A DNA stretch of 64,000 nt. Source: Bog-756 sp036553725. GTDB lineage: Bacteria > Actinomycetota > Acidimicrobiia > Acidimicrobiales > RAAP-2. The notes under the pieces are model-generated. The model was not told the origin of the DNA. It did no database searches and was given only the letters and a program-made list of their open reading frames with translations. Positions 8,593-16,530 of this stretch are shown piece after piece (position 1 is the first letter of the stretch; every line of letters begins with the position of its first letter). Location: positions 16,071 to 80,070 of the forward strand of contig DATBOO010000204.1 in NCBI GenBank assembly GCA_036553725.1, written 5' to 3'. A program made the position numbers and the translations under genes.

Positions 8593-9279
8593 ATGAAGGC
8601 GACCGCCCTGTTGAACCTGGAGGACGACCCCTTCGTGGGGGCGGCGGTGCTCGGCGTTCTGGAGGAGAGGGACCGCCGGTACCTGGCCGAACGGAGCCTG
8701 CGCCGGCGGATCGACAAGGGGCAGGTCCTGTTCTGTGAGGGCGCCTTCTCCGACTCCGTGCTCGTCCTCGTGTCGGGGCGGATGAAGGTCGTGAAGTACT
8801 CGAATGACGGCGCCGAATTCATCCTGAGCACCGTTGCACCGGGCGAGACCATCGGCGAGCTCGGCGTGCTGTCGAGCGGTCCCCGCTCCGCCACCGTCCT
8901 GGCCACGGAGGAGAGCGTGGTGCTCACTCTGGCCGGCTCGGTGATCATCGACCTGATCTCCGAGCGCCCGGCCCTGGCCATCGCCCTGCTCCAGCGGTTG
9001 TCCGACATGGTGCGCCGGATCACCGGCGTCGCCACCGACCTGGTCTTTCTCGACCTCAAACAGCGCGTGGCCAAGTACCTGCTCCAGCGCGCCGTCGGGG
9101 ATCCACCGCCGGCCGAGCAGGTGGTCACCCAGTCCGACCTCGCCGCCAACATCGGCGCCAGTCGTCAGCGGGTGAACGCGTGTCTGCGTGACTTCCAGCG
9201 GCAGGGTTGGATCACCATGGGGTCGCGGAGTCTCCGGGTGATCGACCGCGAGGCTCTCACCCGGGTCGTCGCCTTCTGA
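8593..9279 (+). CDS. CRP/FNR family transcriptional regulator
   Basis: 228-aa DNA-binding regulator. An N-terminal cyclic-nucleotide-binding beta-roll spans roughly residues 12-125 and includes GETIGELGVLSSGPRSATV, close to the phosphate-binding cassette (the Gly-Glu and Arg-Ser pairs are kept). A dimerisation helix follows, then a C-terminal winged helix with the recognition motif SDLAANIGASRQRVNACL. There are no cysteine clusters, so an FNR-type iron-sulfur cluster is unlikely; cAMP or a related ligand is the natural guess. ATG 8593 gives a normal family N-terminus, but the Shine-Dalgarno is weak and GTG 8512 remains possible. It is followed by a long regulatory region and a second cyclic-nucleotide-binding gene. 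Confidence 0.9.
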   Translation: MKATALLNLEDDPFVGAAVLGVLEERDRRYLAERSLRRRIDKGQVLFCEGAFSDSVLVLVSGRMKVVKYSNDGAEFILSTVAPGETIGELGVLSSGPRSATVLATEESVVLTLAGSVIIDLISERPALAIALLQRLSDMVRRITGVATDLVFLDLKQRVAKYLLQRAVGDPPPAEQVVTQSDLAANIGASRQRVNACLRDFQRQGWITMGSRSLRVIDREALTRVVAF

Positions 9280-9321
9280 CAGCCAGGACCGCCACCGTGA
9301 TCCCGAGCAAATCGCCGGTTT

Positions 9322-9341
9322 TGTCTCCACCGTGACAGACA
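9322..9341 (+). promoter_or_regulatory. Repeated 20-bp candidate operator, copy 1
   Basis: TGTCTCCACCGTGACAGACA matches copy 2 at 9699-9718 in 17 of 20 positions. Exactly 80 bases separate its end from the ATG at 9422. The outer TGTC/GACA letters form an inverted repeat, as expected for a dimeric regulator such as the CRP-type protein encoded just upstream. Confidence 0.5.
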
Positions 9342-9421
9342 GATCCCCGCCGCAGGGCCACACTGAGGGTTGTCAGTAATCCCACATCGGGAGCAGACAC
9401 CGGGATCAGGAGGGCTGTGGC

Positions 9422-9493
9422 ATGGCCGAGTCTGATTGGGCGGAGGGCACGAATGGACAACATCCGTGGGCTCTGCCACCGGAGGACGGCTGA
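9422..9493 (+). CDS. Putative 23-residue ORF, possibly the 5' part of a frameshifted small gene
   Basis: An ATG with a textbook ribosome binding site (AGGAGGG at 9408-9414, 7-nt spacing) opens a 23-codon frame encoding MAESDWAEGTNGQHPWALPP followed by EDG and TGA. Its ATG lies at the same 80-bp distance from a repeated operator as the ATG of the gene at 9799, which supports real expression. If one base is read back at the stop (-1 shift at about 9490), the frame continues as LTRQCGAPTAVDGSPACTW and then AGCIGRIKLRHEF. That resembles short Cys/His modules of the type CGAPT..G.PC...C...H. It could be a leader peptide, a small zinc-binding protein broken by a frameshift, or chance. Confidence 0.35.
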   Translation: MAESDWAEGTNGQHPWALPPEDG

Positions 9494-9630
9494 CTCGGCA
9501 ATGCGGTGCACCGACCGCTGTCGACGGATCACCGGCGTGTACGTGGCCCGAGGTGGCGGGATGCATCGGTCGCATCAAACTCAGGCACGAATTCGCGGCG
9601 GGAACCGGCAGGCCGCTCCGGACCTCACCC
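9494..9630 (+). pseudogene. Possible -1 frame continuation encoding a CGAPT Cys/His module
   Basis: In the -1 frame relative to the ORF at 9422 the DNA encodes RQCGAPTAVDGSPAC, then AGCIGRIKLRHEF, giving a Cys-Cys-Cys-His pattern. It has no start signal of its own, which is why a broken or frameshifted gene is suspected. The frame stays open to 9765, so its true end is unclear; the hairpin at 9612-9648 may mark the original 3' end. Confidence 0.25.
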
Positions 9631-9648
9631 CCCGAGGTCCGGAGCGGC
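9612..9648 (+). terminator. Perfect 15-bp stem, 7-nt loop hairpin
   Basis: GCCGCTCCGGACCTC pairs perfectly with GAGGTCCGGAGCGGC around the loop ACCCCCC. It is the strongest hairpin I found in the window. It lies between the small ORF and the second operator copy and probably ends the small transcript. No U-tract follows. Confidence 0.6.
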
Positions 9649-9698
9649 TCCACATCTCGAAGTGCACTCGACGTCCTGGGAGCGGAGCCAACAGGTTC

Positions 9699-9718
9699 TG
9701 TCACCATCGTGACTGACA
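9699..9718 (+). promoter_or_regulatory. Repeated 20-bp candidate operator, copy 2
   Basis: TGTCACCATCGTGACTGACA contains GTCAC-CATC-GTGAC, a perfect inverted repeat. It lies 80 bases before the ATG at 9799, the same spacing as copy 1 to its own downstream ATG. Confidence 0.5.
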
Positions 9719-9798
9719 AGCGGGAAGCAGGGGCGCATCATCGTATGAGTCGGATCTCACAATAGAGCTCCCTCGAGCCAACGAAAGGACAGTTGATC

Positions 9799-10293
9799 AT
9801 GCGTGATTTTGGTGGGCGCATCGACGAGCGAATCGCAGTATTGCGGAGTATGAGATTGTTTTCGGGCTGCAACAAGGAACAGCTCCGGCACATCCGGTCG
9901 TTGACGACGATGATGAGAATGCCACGGGGTACCGTCCTGATCGCAGAGGACACACCGGGCCAGGAGTTCTTCATCGTGGTGGAAGGGACGGCCACCGCCT
10001 CTCGACACGGTTGGTGGCTCGCCGATTTCGGCCCGGGATCCTTCTTCGGTGAACTGGCCCTGCTCGACCACGGCCAGCGGACGGCGACGGTGGTGGCCGC
10101 CACCGAGATGTGTGTCCTGGTGATCTCCCGGGTCGAGTTCTGGTCCCTGCAGGGATCGGCGCCGTCGTTTGCGCACAAGCTGCTCGTGGAGTTGGGAGTG
10201 CGGCTCCGCCGCACCGACGACCTCCTCGACGAAGAGTCGGCCTCGGCCTGGTCTCTCCGGCCCTTGGCCGCAATCGGCGCCACCGGGTGCTGA
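9799..10293 (+). CDS. Cyclic-nucleotide-binding-domain-only protein
   Basis: 164-aa cytoplasmic protein consisting of one cyclic-nucleotide-binding beta-roll with short flanking helices. The cassette FFGELALLDHGQRTATVV keeps the Gly-Glu pair and the Arg that bind the cyclic phosphate. It lacks the C-terminal winged helix of CRP proteins and any kinase, channel or cyclase domain, so it may act by protein-protein contact. ATG 9799 is preferred over TTG 9793 because AAAGGAC lies about 9 bp upstream. The regulatory context (same operator as the preceding small ORF, adjacent CRP-type gene) suggests a partner or antagonist of that regulator; this is inference. Confidence 0.85.
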   Translation: MRDFGGRIDERIAVLRSMRLFSGCNKEQLRHIRSLTTMMRMPRGTVLIAEDTPGQEFFIVVEGTATASRHGWWLADFGPGSFFGELALLDHGQRTATVVAATEMCVLVISRVEFWSLQGSAPSFAHKLLVELGVRLRRTDDLLDEESASAWSLRPLAAIGATGC

Positions 10294-10329
10294 GCGCCCC
10301 GGACCGGATCGACCGAGGCGATCAGCGGG

Positions 10330-11895
10330 TCACAGCAGCGAGGGGATGACCGCTTCGATCACGTTCGGGCCGGGTGAGGCCAGCGCACGCGCCAGCTGAT
10401 CGGCGAATTCCTCGCTGGTCCCCGCCCGTGCCGCCTGCAGACCGAATCCCTCGGCCAGGTGGACGAAGTCGATGGACGGCCTCCCGAGGTCGAGCATGTC
10501 CCGTGCCCGGGGGCCGGCGGTGTCCGCCCCGACCCGGTCGAGCTCCATGTTGAGCACGGCGTACGAGTGGTTGTTGAGCAGGATGGTGGTCACATCGAGG
10601 CCCTCGCGGGCCATGGTCCACCACGATTGCAGCGTGTAGAGGGCACTCCCGTCGGCCTCGAGGGCCACCACCCGCCGGTCGGGCGCGGCCACCGCCGCCC
10701 CCACGGCCACCGGCAGTCCCTGGCCGATGGCCCCCCCGGTCAGGCAGAGCCAGTCATGAGGCGGAGCGCCGCTGGTGGCGCCGGGGGCGAACAGCCCCGA
10801 GGTGTTCCCTTCGTCCGACACGATGGCCCCCTCGGGCAGGAGGGCGCCGAGCACCTGGCACACGCTCTGCGCGGTCAGCGGGCCGGTGGGCAGCCCGGGA
10901 GTACCGGCCTGCTGGCGGGGGGCGGCTCCCGGCTCCACCCCGAGCAGCCCGGCCAGCCCCGCCGCCGCCGCCCCCACGTCCTCCGGCTCTGCGGCCAGGG
11001 GGTGCACCGTGCATCCCTCCGGCACCAGGTCGCTCGGCTTGCCCGGGTAGGCGAAGAACGACACCGGCGACTTGGCGTCGACCAGCACCAGGTGCCGGAC
11101 GCCCTCGAGCTGCATGGCGGTGAACTCGGCCAGGTAGGCCAGCCGCTCCACCGGGGGCCGGCCCGCCCCCCGTTCGAGCCGCGCCGGGAAGGTCTCGGCG
11201 AAGAACTTGGCGCCGGTGGCGGCGGCGATGTCCGCCGCCACCCCGAGCGTCGGCCCGGAGCAGGCCCGGCCCCCGATGAGGAGGGCGGCGGGCTCTCCGG
11301 ACCGGAGGGCCTCGGCCGTGGCGGCCAGGAGGTCCTCGTCCGGCGCCGCGCCACCCGGAGGGAGCGTCGGCCCCGGCCCGCACACAGCCTCCCCCCCGTC
11401 CGACCATGACACATCGGCGGGGAGGATCAGCGTGGCCACCGAGCCGGGAGGGCCCGCCGCCGCGGCCAGGGCCGCCACCGCGTCCGCGCCCAGGCCGGCC
11501 GTCGACCCGGAGGTCCGGACGAAGGTCGAGACGTTGCGGGCCACCGTCTCGATGTCCGACTGCAGCTGGGCGTCGTAGCGCCGGTGGGAGGTGGCGTGGT
11601 CGCCGACGATGTTGACCACCGGGCTGCGGGCCCGCCGGGCGTTGTGGAGGTTGGCGAGCCCGTTGCCGAGCCCCGGGCCCAGGTGGAGCAGGGTCGCCGC
11701 CGGCCGGCCGGACAGGCGGGCATACCCGTCGGCGGCACCCGTGGCCACCCCCTCGAACACCGCCAGCACGCTGTGCATGTCGGTGACATCGTCCAGCGCC
11801 GCCACGAAGTGCATCTCCGAGGTGCCCGGGTTCATGAAGCAGGTGTCGACCCCGTGGTCCACCAGGGTGCGGATCAGCGCCTCGGCTCCGTTCAC
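10330..11895 (-). CDS. TPP-dependent enzyme, benzoylformate decarboxylase / acetolactate synthase superfamily
   Basis: 521-aa thiamine-diphosphate enzyme acting on 2-oxoacids, by decarboxylation or carboligation. The N-terminal Pyr domain has FEGVATGAADGYAR, whose Glu activates the cofactor, followed by LHLGPGLGNGLANLHNARR, resembling benzoylformate decarboxylases. The C-terminal PP domain carries ADGSALYTLQSWW and, about 25 residues on, LLNN, the Mg/TPP motif (GDG is ADG here). Presence of the Glu argues against glyoxylate carboligase, which has Val there. The GTG start at 11895 overlaps the stop of the upstream FAD oxidase gene as GTGA, so the two are translationally coupled. Together they would oxidise a 2-hydroxyacid and then process the 2-oxoacid. 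Confidence 0.85.
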   Translation of the reverse strand: MNGAEALIRTLVDHGVDTCFMNPGTSEMHFVAALDDVTDMHSVLAVFEGVATGAADGYARLSGRPAATLLHLGPGLGNGLANLHNARRARSPVVNIVGDHATSHRRYDAQLQSDIETVARNVSTFVRTSGSTAGLGADAVAALAAAAGPPGSVATLILPADVSWSDGGEAVCGPGPTLPPGGAAPDEDLLAATAEALRSGEPAALLIGGRACSGPTLGVAADIAAATGAKFFAETFPARLERGAGRPPVERLAYLAEFTAMQLEGVRHLVLVDAKSPVSFFAYPGKPSDLVPEGCTVHPLAAEPEDVGAAAAGLAGLLGVEPGAAPRQQAGTPGLPTGPLTAQSVCQVLGALLPEGAIVSDEGNTSGLFAPGATSGAPPHDWLCLTGGAIGQGLPVAVGAAVAAPDRRVVALEADGSALYTLQSWWTMAREGLDVTTILLNNHSYAVLNMELDRVGADTAGPRARDMLDLGRPSIDFVHLAEGFGLQAARAGTSEEFADQLARALASPGPNVIEAVIPSLL

Positions 11896-13295
11896 CGGTT
11901 CTCCCCGGAGGCGAGGGACAGGTCGAAGATGGTGCCCGGGTTGAGGATCCCGTGCGGGTCGAACGCCATCTTGATCCGGCGCATGAGGTCGAGCTTGACC
12001 GGATCCTCCAGCTCGGCCAGGTACGAGCGCTTCTGGGTGCCGATCCCGTGCTCGCCCGACACCGCCCCGCCCAGCAGGATTCCGGCGCCGATCACATCGC
12101 GCAGGAGCCGGTGGCGGACCTCGTCGTCGGGCTGCCACACCGAGAGATGGACGTTGCCGTCGCCGGCGTGTCCGCACCCGACCACCAGCGAGGCGGTGTC
12201 GGCGGCCAAGCCGCCGACGGTGGCCAGCAGGGCGGGGATCGAGGCCCTGGGCACGACCACGTCCACTATGTCGTCGGCACCGTTCGCCTTGGCCGCCCAG
12301 AACGCCCGCTCCCGGGCCCCGACCAGCTCCACTCCGGCCTGGTCCGGGAGGACGTAGACCTCGAGCGCGCCGAGCTCGCCCAGCTGCCCGGCCAATCCCG
12401 CGGTGTCCTCCTCCAGGCGCGACGCGTGGTGGCTCTCGAGGACGACCAACAGATAGGCCAGGGCCCGCTCCCGGACATCGTCGGGAACCCCGAGGTCGAT
12501 GCCGGCGTTGGCAGTGATGCCCGCCATGGACACCACGTCGATGTACTCGACCATCAGGGGCCCGACGCCGCTGGCCACGATGGGCGAGACCGCCGACGCG
12601 ATCTGGTCGAGCGACTCGAACGGGGCCAGCACCGTGGCCTGGAACCCGGGCCGGGGATGCAGCCGGAGTACCGCCCGGGTGACGAAGGCGAGCGTCCCCT
12701 CCGACCCGATCACCAGCTGGGTGAGGTCGTAGCCGCTGGTCGACTTCACGAACTTCCCCCCGGCGGTGATCACCTCGCCGGTGCCCAGCACGGCCTGGAT
12801 CCCGAGGACGTGGTGACGGGTCACGCCGTACTTGACCGCCCGCATCCCCCCGGCGTTGGTGGCCACATTGCCGCCCAGGCTGGCCGACTGCTCGCCGGGG
12901 AACACCGGGTAGATCAGCCCGTGCGGGGCCAGGGCCTCGTCGAGCCCGGCCAGCGTCAGCCCGGGCTCGACCACGGCCACGTGGTTGGCGGTGTCGATCT
13001 CGAGGATGCGGTTCATCCGCTCGAACGAGACCACCACGCCGCCTTCCACCGGGACGCAGGCGCCCGACAGCCCGGTGCCCGCGCCGCGTGGCGTGAGGGG
13101 GACCCCCTCGGCTGCGGCCGCCGTGACGATGGCCGCCACCTCCTCGGTCGAGGCCGGGCGGACGACGGCCAGCGGACGGACGGAGGTGCCGCCCAGAGCC
13201 TCGTCGTGCGTGACGTCCTCGTTGATGCCGGCGCCGCGGTCGACGTTCGGCTCCCCCACGATGCCGATGAGCAGATCGTCGATCACCGCCGCCAC
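11892..13295 (-). CDS. FAD-linked 2-hydroxyacid dehydrogenase (GlcD / D-lactate dehydrogenase family)
   Basis: 467-aa flavoenzyme oxidising a D-2-hydroxyacid to the 2-oxoacid. The PCMH-type FAD domain shows LTPRGAGTGLSGACVP, then PVFPGEQSASLGGNVATNAGG and GVTRHHVLGIQAVLG. The C-terminal FAD-oxidase domain has GCGHAGDGNVHLSV and AVSGEHGIGTQKR, the substrate- and metal-binding histidines of the family. GTG 13295 gives a normal N-terminus (AAVIDDLLIGIVGEPNV); GTG 13286 is equally possible. The open frame upstream is low-quality and overlaps the promoter of the divergent GH31 gene. The coupled downstream gene encodes a TPP enzyme for the resulting oxoacid. No GlcE/GlcF partners are present, so it is a single-subunit type. 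Confidence 0.9.
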   Translation of the reverse strand: MAAVIDDLLIGIVGEPNVDRGAGINEDVTHDEALGGTSVRPLAVVRPASTEEVAAIVTAAAAEGVPLTPRGAGTGLSGACVPVEGGVVVSFERMNRILEIDTANHVAVVEPGLTLAGLDEALAPHGLIYPVFPGEQSASLGGNVATNAGGMRAVKYGVTRHHVLGIQAVLGTGEVITAGGKFVKSTSGYDLTQLVIGSEGTLAFVTRAVLRLHPRPGFQATVLAPFESLDQIASAVSPIVASGVGPLMVEYIDVVSMAGITANAGIDLGVPDDVRERALAYLLVVLESHHASRLEEDTAGLAGQLGELGALEVYVLPDQAGVELVGARERAFWAAKANGADDIVDVVVPRASIPALLATVGGLAADTASLVVGCGHAGDGNVHLSVWQPDDEVRHRLLRDVIGAGILLGGAVSGEHGIGTQKRSYLAELEDPVKLDLMRRIKMAFDPHGILNPGTIFDLSLASGENR

Positions 13296-13429
13296 GCTAT
13301 CGCCTGGCGCCGTTCGTCCCCGGGCCGACGCCGGCAGCCCGACAGTGCCTCGAACCCGCCCGTCGAAGATGCCGGAGAGGCGACGAGCCGGACCGGGCCC
13401 CCTCCGTACGGCAACGGTAAGGTGCCCGC

Positions 13430-16400
13430 GTGAGCACTCCGCTCTACCGCGGGCCTGGTTGCGGCGCCCCGGGCTGCCGGCGGGCACTGGTCCTCGTGGA
13501 GGTCCTGCTGGTGGTGGCCGGGGTGCTGGCCTCCGGTCTGTCCGACCCGACCCGGGCGGCGGCATCGGGGCCGACGGGCCGGTCCATCCGCCCGATCTCC
13601 CCGGTCGATCTCTCCACGCCGATGGACATGGCCGGCGGCGCAGCCGAGCAGTCGGCCGTGGTGCGCTCGGGCGACGCCCGCATCGAGGTGCTCAGCCCGA
13701 CACTCCTGCGCCTCGAGTACTCGCCGTCGGGCAACTTCGAGAACAGCCCGACCGTCAACGCCCTGGATCGGCGGATGCCGGTGCCGAGATTCACCACGCA
13801 GGTCTCGCACGGCTGGCTCACCATCCAGACCGCTCGAGCCACCCTCCGCTACCGGGTGGGCTCGGGACCGTTCACACCGGCCAACACGTCACTGCGGATG
13901 GCGGTAGGCAACCAGGTGAGCACCGTCGGCCCCACGTGGGAGTGGGAGTGCCCGTTCGACCAGACCTGCCAGGCGGGGGCGGCGGCGTTGCAGGGCGGGG
14001 CCTCGCTCAGCCAGGCCTTGGGCGGGTACCAGAGCAGCGCCGGGTACGTGGGCTCCCTGGCCCGACCGGGGGCCGGCGCCACCTGGCATGTCCTGGGCGC
14101 GCCGGCGGGCCCGGCGTCCCTGTCCGTCCGCTACTCGAACCAGATGGGCGCTCCCACCTCGGCGGTCCCGCACACCCTCGACCTGGTGGTCAACGGGCAA
14201 CTGGTCACGACGCTGGTGGCCGCACCGACCACGAGCGCGGCGCCGTGGTCGACGGTCACCACTACTGCCTCCCTCGAGGCTGGCACCAACTCGGTGGGGG
14301 TGGTCTGCGACCCGGGCAACAGCTGCAACGTGGGCGTCGACACCCTGAGCGTCGGGCCCGCGGCCCCCGCATCCGACCTTGACTCCGACCCCCCTTCCAC
14401 CCCGGCCTCCTCCCCGGCCGGGGGCGCCGCGCTGGGCGGGTGGATCCGGGGCTTCGACACCTTCACCTACGGTCCCGGCAACATCACCTGTCCACCGGGG
14501 ACCGCCGGTGCGGCGGCCACGGCGGTGAATGCGGGGGACACCTGCCAGGCCGCGCTGGAGCCGATGCACACCGACGGACTGCTCGACACGGCCGGGTGGC
14601 GGCTGGTCGACGACACCCGCAGCGCGACCTGGACACGGCAGGGATGGGTCCGGCCCCGCAGCCCGGGCGGTGACGTGGAGGACGGGTACCTGTTCGCCTA
14701 CGGCCACGACTACGCCGGAGCGCTGCGCACCTTCGCCCGGCTGACCGGCCCAGCCCCGCTGCTCCCCCGCAGCATCTTCGGGGTGTGGTACTCGGACTAC
14801 ACCCCGTACTCCAGTGCGTCGATCCAGGGTTCGCTGTACCCCGCCTTCCGGGCGGACCGGGTGCCCCTCGACACGCTGTCGCTCGACACCGAGTGGAAGG
14901 CCCCCAACAGCTGGAACGGATGGGAGTGGAACCCCACCCTGTTCCCCGACCCGGGGTCCTTTCTGAAGTGGGCCCGCTCACGCGGCATCGACGTCACCTT
15001 GAACATCCACTCCAGCATCGACGACGGCGACCCCCGGCTGCCTGCCGCCCAGCGCCTCGCCGGGGCGCCGTTGGCCTCGTCGAGCTGCACCTTCGGCCCA
15101 TGCAAGGTCTGGGACTGGAGCTCGGTGCCCCAGGCCGAGTCGAATTTCGCCCTGCAGCAGAGCTTCCGGCACCAGGGGGTGGCGTTCTGGTGGTTGGACT
15201 GGTGCTGTGACGAGTCGATCGTGTCCATGCCGGGGCTCACCCCGGACGCGTGGATTGGACACCTCTACGCCCAGGAGATGGACAACCTGGGCCAGCGGGG
15301 CTTCGTCCTGGCTCGCATCGGCTCGTCGAACGACTTCCCGCAACAGGTGTACCCGGCCGGGCCGTGGTCCGACCACACCTCGGCCATCGCCTTCACCGGT
15401 GATGCCTGGGGCACGTGGAACACGTTGGCCCAAGAGGCCGCGCTCACTCCCGCGGAGGCCACCATCGGCCAGCCTTACGTGAGTGACGACATCGGCAGCT
15501 ACCTGGGCGGCCCGCACAGTGCGCCCCAGGTCCCGGCCGACTTGTACGCCCGGTGGGTGCAGCTCGGGACGTTCCAGCCGATCCTCCGGCTCCACTCGGC
15601 CAACGGGAACCGGCTGCCATGGCAGTTCCCCCAACCGGTGCGGGGCATCGCCGACAACTTCCTCCGCCTCCGCGAGGCCCTGATCCCGTACACGTACACG
15701 CTGGCAGCCCAGGCCCACCGCGCCGGTCTCCCCATGGCGCAGCCGCTCTATCTCGACTACCCCGGACAGGCGGCCGCGTACTCGCACCCAGGGGAGTACC
15801 TCTATGGCTCGGACATGCTGGTGGCGCCGGTCACCTCCCCGGGCCCCGTGGCCGACACCACCGTGTGGTTGCCGCCGGGACGTTGGGTCGACTACTTCAC
15901 CGGGGCCACCTTCACCGGCCCCCTCACCACCGCCCTGGCGGTGCCCCTGGACCGCATGCCGGTGTTCGTACGCGCCGGCGGCATCATCACCGAACAGCCG
16001 TCCTCCACCAGCCCCTCGGCAGCCGCAGATCGCAGCGTGGTCAAGGTCTTCCCGGGGTCCGATGGGGCCTTCGACCTCTACGGCGACCACGGATCGGGGC
16101 TCGGGTACGAACACGGGCAGTCCACCAATACTCCGATCACCGACTCCGTCGGGCGTGCCGGCTCCGCCGGGCCCGGCCCGGGCACCCGGGCCGCCCGGGT
16201 CACCATCGGTCCGGCCCGAGGCCACTACCCGGGACAGCCGAGCTCGGTCGGCTACCGCCTCGAGCTGGTCGACGTCACGCCACCCTCCCGGGTGACATTG
16301 AACGGGCGCCAAATCGACCACCTGCCGTCACCTTCCGGCGCTCCGGGCTGGTACTACCAGGCCGACGCGGCCACCGTGGTGGTCAACACGCCGTCACTCA

Positions 16401-16480
16401 CCACCACCCGGGCCATCACCGTGGAGGCGCCGGGTGCCCTGCCGGTCGATCGACCCGAGCCGCCGGCCACCGCGTCCTGA
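13430..16480 (+). CDS. Secreted GH31 family glycosidase with inserted carbohydrate-binding-like domain
   Basis: 1016-aa extracellular exo-glycosidase of the alpha-glucosidase/alpha-xylosidase clan. An N-terminal signal segment (residues about 18-45) precedes the beta-sandwich. An insertion at about 185-305 (from GYQSSAGYVGSLARPGAG to VGVDTLSVGP) looks like a CBM6/35-type module. The catalytic barrel carries Asp590 in FWWLDWCCDE as nucleophile and Asp658 in FTGDAWGTW as acid/base, and RLHSANGN precedes a proximal C-terminal sandwich ending RMPVFVRAGGIITEQP. GTG 13430 is supported by GTAAGGTG 7 bp upstream. It is divergent from the hydroxyacid operon, and the fucosidase gene follows on the same strand. 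The exact sugar specificity is not determinable. Confidence 0.9.
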   Translation: MSTPLYRGPGCGAPGCRRALVLVEVLLVVAGVLASGLSDPTRAAASGPTGRSIRPISPVDLSTPMDMAGGAAEQSAVVRSGDARIEVLSPTLLRLEYSPSGNFENSPTVNALDRRMPVPRFTTQVSHGWLTIQTARATLRYRVGSGPFTPANTSLRMAVGNQVSTVGPTWEWECPFDQTCQAGAAALQGGASLSQALGGYQSSAGYVGSLARPGAGATWHVLGAPAGPASLSVRYSNQMGAPTSAVPHTLDLVVNGQLVTTLVAAPTTSAAPWSTVTTTASLEAGTNSVGVVCDPGNSCNVGVDTLSVGPAAPASDLDSDPPSTPASSPAGGAALGGWIRGFDTFTYGPGNITCPPGTAGAAATAVNAGDTCQAALEPMHTDGLLDTAGWRLVDDTRSATWTRQGWVRPRSPGGDVEDGYLFAYGHDYAGALRTFARLTGPAPLLPRSIFGVWYSDYTPYSSASIQGSLYPAFRADRVPLDTLSLDTEWKAPNSWNGWEWNPTLFPDPGSFLKWARSRGIDVTLNIHSSIDDGDPRLPAAQRLAGAPLASSSCTFGPCKVWDWSSVPQAESNFALQQSFRHQGVAFWWLDWCCDESIVSMPGLTPDAWIGHLYAQEMDNLGQRGFVLARIGSSNDFPQQVYPAGPWSDHTSAIAFTGDAWGTWNTLAQEAALTPAEATIGQPYVSDDIGSYLGGPHSAPQVPADLYARWVQLGTFQPILRLHSANGNRLPWQFPQPVRGIADNFLRLREALIPYTYTLAAQAHRAGLPMAQPLYLDYPGQAAAYSHPGEYLYGSDMLVAPVTSPGPVADTTVWLPPGRWVDYFTGATFTGPLTTALAVPLDRMPVFVRAGGIITEQPSSTSPSAAADRSVVKVFPGSDGAFDLYGDHGSGLGYEHGQSTNTPITDSVGRAGSAGPGPGTRAARVTIGPARGHYPGQPSSVGYRLELVDVTPPSRVTLNGRQIDHLPSPSGAPGWYYQADAATVVVNTPSLTTTRAITVEAPGALPVDRPEPPATAS

Positions 16481-16530
16481 ACTGGGCAGGGCGCACTCAG
16501 TGGTGCTACACCCGCGCCTCCGCTGCGTTA

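Larger units (their letters stand above)
9280..9798. other. Long regulatory/intergenic region between the two cNMP-binding genes
   Basis: About 520 bases. It holds two near-identical 20-bp sites (9322-9341 and 9699-9718), a short ORF with a strong ribosome binding site (9422), a 15-bp perfect hairpin (9612-9648) and an 11-mer shared with the upstream region of the CRP-type gene. Each is listed separately. Confidence 0.6.

Noticed and set aside
8593..9279. FNR-type oxygen sensor
   Set aside because: No N-terminal cysteine cluster; the protein looks like a ligand-binding CRP-type member.
9422..9716. A 99-codon plus-strand frame starting at GTG 9417
   Set aside because: Its start is too close to the AGGAGGG ribosome binding site and the product is Arg/His/Gly shadow-like; the ATG 9422 frame is favoured.
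10330..11895. Glyoxylate carboligase as identity of the TPP enzyme
   Set aside because: The cofactor-activating Glu is present (FEGVATG), whereas glyoxylate carboligase has Val at that position, and the neighbouring motifs resemble benzoylformate decarboxylase.
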